A DNA stretch of 45,639 bases from contig JAQXRI010000085.1 in assembly GCA_029218445.1 (NCBI GenBank), positions 1 to 45,639 of the forward strand, in the 5' to 3' direction. The notes beneath the pieces were generated by a model. That model had not been told where the DNA came from and did not search any database. It worked only from the letters and a program-made list of their open reading frames with translations. Source of the DNA: Prevotellaceae bacterium (GTDB lineage Bacteria > Bacteroidota > Bacteroidia > Bacteroidales > Bacteroidaceae). Positions 41,594 to 45,639 of the stretch are shown here, piece by piece. Each line of letters opens with the position of its first letter. The first letter of the stretch is position 1. The position numbers and the translations under genes were made by a program.

Positions 41594-41634
41594 CGTCGCC
41601 TCTATTTGTAGTTTTCAAACTAACCCCGTGCAAA

Positions 41635-42345
41635 ATGATTAAACATGAACGGTGTCTGTCCCCTGTTCACGCGGCTGGCACATACGCTGGCATTGCCGCT
41701 ATGATGTCCATCCCGCTGACAATGAAGCAGGCCTCTATATTGGCACTGATGATAGCACTGTGCCATGCCTTGCCTATGGAGTGCGCCGTAAACAAAAAGA
41801 CAGGCTCATCGTTTTGGAAGATGGGAGCAATACGCATAGCCATGGCTCTCATCTGCGCCATCATTCTCAACATCATATTGCCCGATATGACTGGCAGATT
41901 CATCTACATGGATGCTGAGGCTGACAGCAGTTTTGGGGAGGTGATGACTACTTGGATGGTATCGCAGATAAAGATGTCTCTGATGGTGATGCTTATCATC
42001 TACTCACTGACGGTAGTACAACGTATGCTCGAATCATATCGCCTGCTCGACCCGTTATCCCACATGCTCTCGCCACTGATGTCCCTCCTCGGTTTGCCAA
42101 GACAAGCCTCCTACATATGGCTCGTAGGCAATGTGTTGGGCATAAGCTATGGCTCCGCAGTGATGGTAGAATTGGAGGAGAAAGGCATTGTGACAAGAGA
42201 AGAGGCAAACGATGTCAACTATCACCTCATCATGAACCACTCCATGCTCGAGGACACCATCGTCTTCGCCGCCACAGGCATCTCCGCCCTCCTGCTTATA
42301 TCCACCCACATAATTTTCGCCCTCATATTGGTATGGGGAAGGTAA
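41635..42345 (+). CDS. Nucleoside recognition (Gate) domain membrane protein, probably 5'-truncated
   Basis: A 236-residue membrane protein with several hydrophobic segments. It carries the second half of the Gate/nucleoside-recognition family: LPMECAVNKKTGSSFWKMG, LGLPRQASYIWLVGNVLGI, YHLIMNHSMLEDTIVFAATG. Family proteins in Bacteroidales are usually about 310-330 residues and start with another Gate half. Here similarity begins near 41670 (AAMMSIPLTMKQASILALMIA), right after a zone of repeats, so the first third appears lost. The frame stays open upstream to 41266, but that part reads through the repeat array and is not family-like. Its stop codon abuts the stop of the hydrolase gene with no gap. 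Confidence 0.65.
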   Translation: MIKHERCLSPVHAAGTYAGIAAMMSIPLTMKQASILALMIALCHALPMECAVNKKTGSSFWKMGAIRIAMALICAIILNIILPDMTGRFIYMDAEADSSFGEVMTTWMVSQIKMSLMVMLIIYSLTVVQRMLESYRLLDPLSHMLSPLMSLLGLPRQASYIWLVGNVLGISYGSAVMVELEEKGIVTREEANDVNYHLIMNHSMLEDTIVFAATGISALLLISTHIIFALILVWGR

Positions 42346-43635
42346 TTACTGAATAAAATCCACTATCGTCTTCAGCACATCAACGGATATGGTTTCCTCA
42401 ATCTGTTGATATTCAACCACATTTCCTGTCGTGCAATGCTGAAAGAGATGATTCAGTCCATCAAATGCAACTATCTTTGGCTTACAATTCACGAGTCCAT
42501 CCTGCAAGGCTGAGATGTTCTTCTCGCAATCCACCTGCATGTCCTTCTTGCCGTTCATTGCCAATACCGGACACTTGACTTTAGGTAAATCCTGTCTTAT
42601 ATCCAAAGAGAAAATATGGCGCATAAAAGGCGTATCAGCTTGCTTCATCGCCATTTCAAACAACTGCCTCAACATCAACGGCACATCCTTGCGGTCAACT
42701 TCCTCCATGCTCTTCCCTGCTCCTAATGTATCGAATGCGCCCGACAATGCCTTGCAATAGCCATCCACCGTCTCCGCAGTCATTCCCAACGGAGCCAATC
42801 CTATGCGGTTCTGCATTATCAGCGTCTCCTTGCCCGAAATGGCCATTCCCGCCATCGACACCACGAAATCTGTCTTACCCTCACTGGCGAGCATAAGGGC
42901 TATCGTGCCTCCTTCACTATGTCCAAGCACTCCCACTTTCTTAAATCTCTTGCGCAGGTATTTCAACCCCGCCTCGGCATCTTGCTTGAAGTCATCGGTA
43001 GTGAAGTTTGAGAAGACAACCGTCGAGTCGCCATAACCTCTGTCGTCATAGCGCAGTGATGCTATTCCCTCGCGTGCCAAGGCATCGGCAATCACCGCAA
43101 ACGGTTTGTGCCCAAACACCTCCTCGTCGCGGTTTTGCTGTCCGCTACCAGTCACCATGAGCACAACCTTGGTATTCTTGTCGATGTTCTCAGGCAGTGT
43201 CAACGTACCATTAAAAATAAATTTGCCATTTCTGAATGTCACTTCCTCGGTGGTATAAGGGAAAGGGGCCACGGGAGTCTGCGGACGGTTGACCTTCGGT
43301 TTCCCCGGCAGAAGGGTCATCGGGAAGGACATCCCGTTTTGCGTAAACGTTCCCTTTATTGAGTTTCCCTCCATAGTTCCCTCAAAAGAGGCCCTTGCCA
43401 TGGGAATTGTCACACGTATCTTGCCGCCGTCCAACGTTTCCTTCTCGGCCTTGATCCCCTTCGCTCCCTGCGACGGAGAATCAAGTGTACACCCGTCAGC
43501 ACCGAAATTGAAGACCAAAGGCAACTTCATCCCTTGAACCTCAATCTCACCGCTCCAAGCCCCTTCCTGAGCATTAGCCATAAGCGACATGCATGCAAAT
43601 AACACTATCGCAAATAATCTTCTTATCTTCTTCAT
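42346..43635 (-). CDS. Exported alpha/beta hydrolase (serine esterase/peptidase-like)
   Basis: A 429-residue exported enzyme. A signal peptide (MKKIRRLFAIVLFACMSLMANA) is followed by a beta-rich N-terminal domain (about residues 25-125), a combination I associate with Bacteroidetes hydrolases. The alpha/beta hydrolase fold has the nucleophile elbow GHSEGG, an acid in MNGKKDMQVD and a C-terminal His in GLNHLFQH. RYDDRGYGDST is the usual oxyanion-side segment. The substrate is unknown; ester or small peptide hydrolysis is likely. It has its own promoter at 43662-43692 and converges on the Gate-domain gene. Confidence 0.88.
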   Translation of the reverse strand: MKKIRRLFAIVLFACMSLMANAQEGAWSGEIEVQGMKLPLVFNFGADGCTLDSPSQGAKGIKAEKETLDGGKIRVTIPMARASFEGTMEGNSIKGTFTQNGMSFPMTLLPGKPKVNRPQTPVAPFPYTTEEVTFRNGKFIFNGTLTLPENIDKNTKVVLMVTGSGQQNRDEEVFGHKPFAVIADALAREGIASLRYDDRGYGDSTVVFSNFTTDDFKQDAEAGLKYLRKRFKKVGVLGHSEGGTIALMLASEGKTDFVVSMAGMAISGKETLIMQNRIGLAPLGMTAETVDGYCKALSGAFDTLGAGKSMEEVDRKDVPLMLRQLFEMAMKQADTPFMRHIFSLDIRQDLPKVKCPVLAMNGKKDMQVDCEKNISALQDGLVNCKPKIVAFDGLNHLFQHCTTGNVVEYQQIEETISVDVLKTIVDFIQ

Positions 43636-43661
43636 GTCTCATTTATATATTAAATCCATTG

Positions 43662-43692
43662 CAAAGATACAAAGCATTATCAAAACAACAAA
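43662..43692 (-). promoter_or_regulatory. Promoter of the alpha/beta hydrolase gene
   Basis: On the minus strand TTTG (43692-43689), a 19-nt spacer and TATCTTTG (43669-43662) lie 27 nt before the ATG at 43635. This is a textbook match. Confidence 0.75.
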
Positions 43693-43775
43693 ACGAATGA
43701 CGGCTTTTATATATAAAAAAGATTAAGCTGAATGAAAATCTTTAATAATCAGTAGGAGAATAAAATAAACTTGAC

Positions 43776-43783
43776 TATCTTTG
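43776..43783 (+). promoter_or_regulatory. -7 promoter element of the RAYT gene
   Basis: TATCTTTG followed by C fits the consensus and lies 24 nt before the ATG at 43808. It overlaps the earlier in-frame ATG at 43781, which is therefore unlikely to be the start. Confidence 0.55.
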
Positions 43784-43807
43784 CACCTGTTTATAAATAG
43801 CCCAAAG

Positions 43808-44812
43808 ATGAATCACGAAGAAACAAAGCCACATAGCAAAAAAATGCTTGACACCAAGCATTCCATGAAGCGCAGAACTCCTTGGCATGACTACCACCGA
43901 CAGGGCACATACATGCTTACACTGGTGGTGAATGAACGCATGCCATTATTCGGCAAATTAATGGGCAATCCCGACCTATCCACTGAGCCAAACAACAAAC
44001 CCACAGTTGAATACTCGGAATTAGGCAAGTGCATCCTCAATGAGGAAATGCAAAAGATTCATCTGTTTTACCCTATGGTGGAAGTATGGAAAACATGTAT
44101 TATGCCCGACCATATTCATATAATAGTAAGAGTTAACGAGGATATGCCAAAGGACAAGCACCTTGGCAAGGTGATAGCAGGATTCAAGGCTGGATGCAAC
44201 AGAGCCTACTGGAGATTATTCAACATCAACGACACTCCAAGAAAGGGGCTTTTCGAAGCCGGATACAACGACAAGATTCTTATTCACGACAATCAACTTG
44301 ACAACTGGAAAGCATACCTTGACGACAATCCCCGTCGCCTTTTCCTCAAACGCAACAATCCCCAACTCTTCACCGTGCTCCATAATATGGAAGTCGCAGG
44401 ACGAAACTGCCAAGTCATAGGCAACCGCTTTCTGCTCGACATCCCCGACAAGGTAGCTGTCATCGTGCATCGCAGCTATACTGACGAAGACAATGCCCGA
44501 CTTCGTGAAGAATGGCTCGCATGCGGCGAGCGAGGTGGAGTGCTTGTCAGTGCAGCAATTGCACCAAAGGAGAGGGAAGTGCTCCGCAAGGCCATGAACC
44601 GCGGCTACCGCATCATCCTCCTGCGCGAGAACGGCTTCCCCAAAATATACAAACCGTCCGGCGAGAGTTTCAACGCCTGTTCCGCCGGTCTTCTCCTCCA
44701 AGTCAGCCCCTGGCCCTTCCATATGGAAAAGAGAACCATCACCCGCGCCCAATGCCTCGAGCTCAACACCATGGCAGAGCAACTCTCCCGCCCAGCCACC
44801 GTTCCCCAATAA
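43808..44812 (+). CDS. REP-associated tyrosine transposase (RAYT/IS200-like Y1) fused to a Rossmann/SLOG-like domain
   Basis: This 334-residue protein joins two modules. Residues about 20-190 form a Y1 HUH-type nuclease of the RAYT group: RTPWHDYHRQGTYMLTLVV, the metal-binding His pair in MPDHIHIIV (His102, His104), GFKAGCNRAYW, and the candidate nucleophile Tyr153 in FEAGYNDKIL. Residues about 195-330 resemble a DprA/SLOG-type Rossmann domain: GGVLVSAAIAPKEREVLRKA, RIILLRENGFPKIYKPSG, LLLQVSPW. RAYT proteins process palindromic REP repeats and are usually single copy. Palindromic repeats follow directly at 44932-44992 and a MITE-like element lies 3 kb upstream. No flanking insertion-sequence ends are seen. 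Confidence 0.78.
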   Translation: MNHEETKPHSKKMLDTKHSMKRRTPWHDYHRQGTYMLTLVVNERMPLFGKLMGNPDLSTEPNNKPTVEYSELGKCILNEEMQKIHLFYPMVEVWKTCIMPDHIHIIVRVNEDMPKDKHLGKVIAGFKAGCNRAYWRLFNINDTPRKGLFEAGYNDKILIHDNQLDNWKAYLDDNPRRLFLKRNNPQLFTVLHNMEVAGRNCQVIGNRFLLDIPDKVAVIVHRSYTDEDNARLREEWLACGERGGVLVSAAIAPKEREVLRKAMNRGYRIILLRENGFPKIYKPSGESFNACSAGLLLQVSPWPFHMEKRTITRAQCLELNTMAEQLSRPATVPQ

Positions 44813-44821
44813 CCCCCACCT

Positions 44822-44888
44822 GCCCTCCCAGCCACCAACACCCCCGCCCTCCCAGCCACCAACACCCCCGCCCTCCCAGCCACCGTTC
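44822..44888. repeat. 24-bp tandem array (2.8 units)
   Basis: GCCCTCCCAGCCACCAACAC plus CCCC repeats at 44822 and 44846, with a third partial unit from 44870. The array starts 9 nt after the RAYT stop and may have grown from the CCCAGCCACCGTTCC at the end of the gene itself. Confidence 0.8.
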
Positions 44889-44908
44889 TCGACAGTTTTG
44901 CTGTCGAG
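44888..44908 (+). terminator. 8-bp hairpin after the RAYT gene
   Basis: CTCGACAG (44888-44895) pairs perfectly with CTGTCGAG (44901-44908) around TTTTG. No U-run follows, so terminator function is uncertain. Confidence 0.4.
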
Positions 44909-44931
44909 CAAAATCCCTTGTCAGCAATCAC

Positions 44932-44992
44932 AAGATTATTAACCTTAACACCGCAAGGTTATTAATCTTAGTGGCGCAAGGTTAATAATCTT
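44932..44992. repeat. REP-like triple palindrome downstream of RAYT
   Basis: Three 15-bp elements lie in a row: AAGATTATTAACCTT (44932-44946), AAGGTTATTAATCTT (44955-44969) and AAGGTTAATAATCTT (44978-44992). The first and third are exact reverse complements, and the second is a near match. The spacers are 8 nt each (AACACCGC and AGTGGCGC). Such units are what RAYT enzymes are known to act on. Confidence 0.7.
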
Positions 44993-45010
44993 ATCATCAA
45001 CAAATCTATA

Positions 45011-45274
45011 TTAATCTGAAATCACATGCCTAAGCACTCCCAACACCCGATAGTTCTCCGCACCATCAAGGACTACTGGAGAATATCCATCGGTATTAAT
45101 AGGAAGCAGCTCAATCCTGCTATGCTCCCATGAGTCATCGGAGACAATCTTCTCGCTATGACATTTCATGATGGCGTATCTGCACGGATAGTCATCATCC
45201 TTTGAGGAATAGAAGCATTGCGTGTTATTGAAGGACAGCGACCTGTCACCTGTCCTGCACCAAACACCCAACAA
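45011..45274 (-). pseudogene. S24 (LexA/UmuD-like) peptidase C-terminal remnant
   Basis: Only about 88 residues are open, and an in-frame stop lies just upstream (45280-45278). The last part (SRIELLPINTDGYSPVVLDG, then YRVLGVLRHVISD) resembles the end of S24 peptidase domains in phage-type repressors and UmuD. The N-terminal DNA-binding part and the catalytic Ser/Lys region are missing or unrecognisable, and no ATG start is available. It is probably a decayed regulator, and the family assignment is tentative. Confidence 0.45.
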
Positions 45275-45317
45275 CTGTTAAAAACACCCATCAAATCATC
45301 ACTTTTCTCCCCAACCA

Positions 45318-45349
45318 CTTGCACAACTCAAATAAAAGTCGTATCTTTG
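45318..45349 (+). promoter_or_regulatory. Promoter of the Abi leader RNA / abi gene
   Basis: CTTG (45318-45321), a 20-nt spacer and TATCTTTG (45342-45349) match the Bacteroidetes consensus. Transcription would start near 45355. Confidence 0.7.
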
Positions 45350-45354
45350 CATCA

Positions 45355-45402
45355 ACAGAACTCGTTTGCATCCCGTCAGAACTGCAGGCGAGTCATTTTT
45401 TT
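45355..45402 (+). ncRNA. Candidate short leader RNA ending in an intrinsic terminator before the abi gene
   Basis: From the predicted start near 45355 the RNA folds almost at once. ACTCGTTTGCA (45360-45370) pairs with TGCAGGCGAGT (45383-45393) in 11 continuous pairs, two of them G-U, around a 12-nt loop. Two bases later comes a run of seven T (45396-45402), and the abi ATG follows at 45413. Most transcripts should end after about 48 nt, before the coding region. It may act as an attenuator or as a separate small RNA partner of the Abi protein. Confidence 0.6.
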
Positions 45403-45412
45403 ATTATAAATT

Positions 45413-45639
45413 ATGAATCAGAGTCCAAGAACAATTCAGCAGCAGATAGCCATACTCAAATCAAGAGGGATGGCTTTCAGCGACGAAAACCTCGCCACCT
45501 CATATCTGACAAGAATCAGTTATTTCCGTCTAAAGTACTACTGGACGGATATGATTGATGTAGCAACTGGGCATTTTTCTGATGATGCAAGTTTTGACAC
45601 TGTCATTCAACGGTATGAGTTTGACAAAAGGCTAAGGAG
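45413..45639 (+). CDS. Abi family protein (Abi_2, AbiD/AbiF-like), C-terminus cut off by the window edge
   Basis: The first 75 residues are visible: MNQSPRTIQQQIAILKSRGM, then AFSDENLATSYLTRISYFRL and KYYWTDMIDVATG. The pattern (peptide of helix, LKSRG, then YL-x-x-ISYFRL-x-x-YW) is typical of the Abi_2/AbiD/AbiF family of abortive-infection proteins, which are HEPN-type predicted RNases that stop phage growth by harming the host. The HEPN RxxxxH motif would lie beyond the right edge. The gene is preceded by its own promoter and a terminator hairpin only 10 nt before the start codon. It sits next to decayed mobile and regulatory genes, as defence genes often do. Confidence 0.8.
   Translation, partial: MNQSPRTIQQQIAILKSRGMAFSDENLATSYLTRISYFRLKYYWTDMIDVATGHFSDDASFDTVIQRYEFDKRLR

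Noticed and set aside
44216..44911. 231-codon minus-strand frame with WEGGGVGG repeats
   Set aside because: It is antisense to the RAYT gene and the 24-bp array; the RAYT frame has clear family motifs.

Overview
The window looks like a chromosome segment of a Bacteroidales bacterium, most likely Prevotella or a close relative. The evidence is a SusC/SusD pair, the type IX secretion gene porQ next to cmk, a MeaB GTPase, Prevotella-type secreted lipoproteins, and repeated Bacteroidetes promoters (TTTG, 19-23 nt, TAnnTTTG). Shine-Dalgarno sites are mostly absent. The species cannot be fixed from the sequence.

Left part (1-9000): asnS (runs off the left edge), an rRNA pseudouridine synthase with a long Gly/Tyr-rich N-terminus, and L-asparaginase I lie on the minus strand. 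uxaC, a DUF1846 protein and an SLC13-type anion permease are on the plus strand, and a tRNA-Ser(GGA) lies between uxaC and the DUF1846 gene. The stretch 9100-14500 holds two convergent operons. A plus-strand operon encodes an ExbB-like channel, a small membrane protein and two ExbD proteins. A minus-strand operon encodes TonB, a polyprenyl diphosphate synthase, an unknown helical protein and TatD. Together they supply the energy system for outer-membrane receptors.

Middle (14600-27000): porQ and cmk are followed by a very large alpha-2-macroglobulin-like protein, a DUF1573 protein, MeaB and IspH. After ispH comes a chimeric graveyard, with a LytTR fragment head-on against a frameshifted outer-membrane beta-barrel remnant, and then a uracil-DNA-glycosylase-like gene.

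Right-middle (27000-40250): putA (proline to glutamate) is preceded by a long structured leader that carries a candidate 30-residue leader peptide. Then come SusC, SusD, two lipoproteins and a small secreted protein that ends in a T9SS-like tail, so PorQ may be relevant to its export. Desulfoferrodoxin follows on the minus strand.

Right end (40250-45639): this is a rearranged accessory region. It holds a MITE-like palindromic element, an AAA/DUF4143 pseudogene with its ATPase core deleted, a 33-bp repeat array, a truncated Gate-domain membrane protein, an alpha/beta hydrolase, a REP-associated tyrosine transposase fused to a Rossmann/SLOG-like domain, an S24-peptidase remnant, and the start of an Abi_2/AbiD/F-type abortive-infection gene. 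The Abi gene has a short promoter-hairpin-U-run unit just in front of its start codon.

Intergenic regions are unusually rich in short tandem arrays (periods 13, 21, 23, 24 and 33) and long inverted repeats, often directly after stop codons. The most promising new biology is (1) the Abi gene with its leader RNA, (2) the putA leader peptide and structured leader, (3) two interleaved perfect 12-bp inverted repeats between two secreted-protein genes, and (4) the RAYT-SLOG fusion with nearby palindromic repeats.
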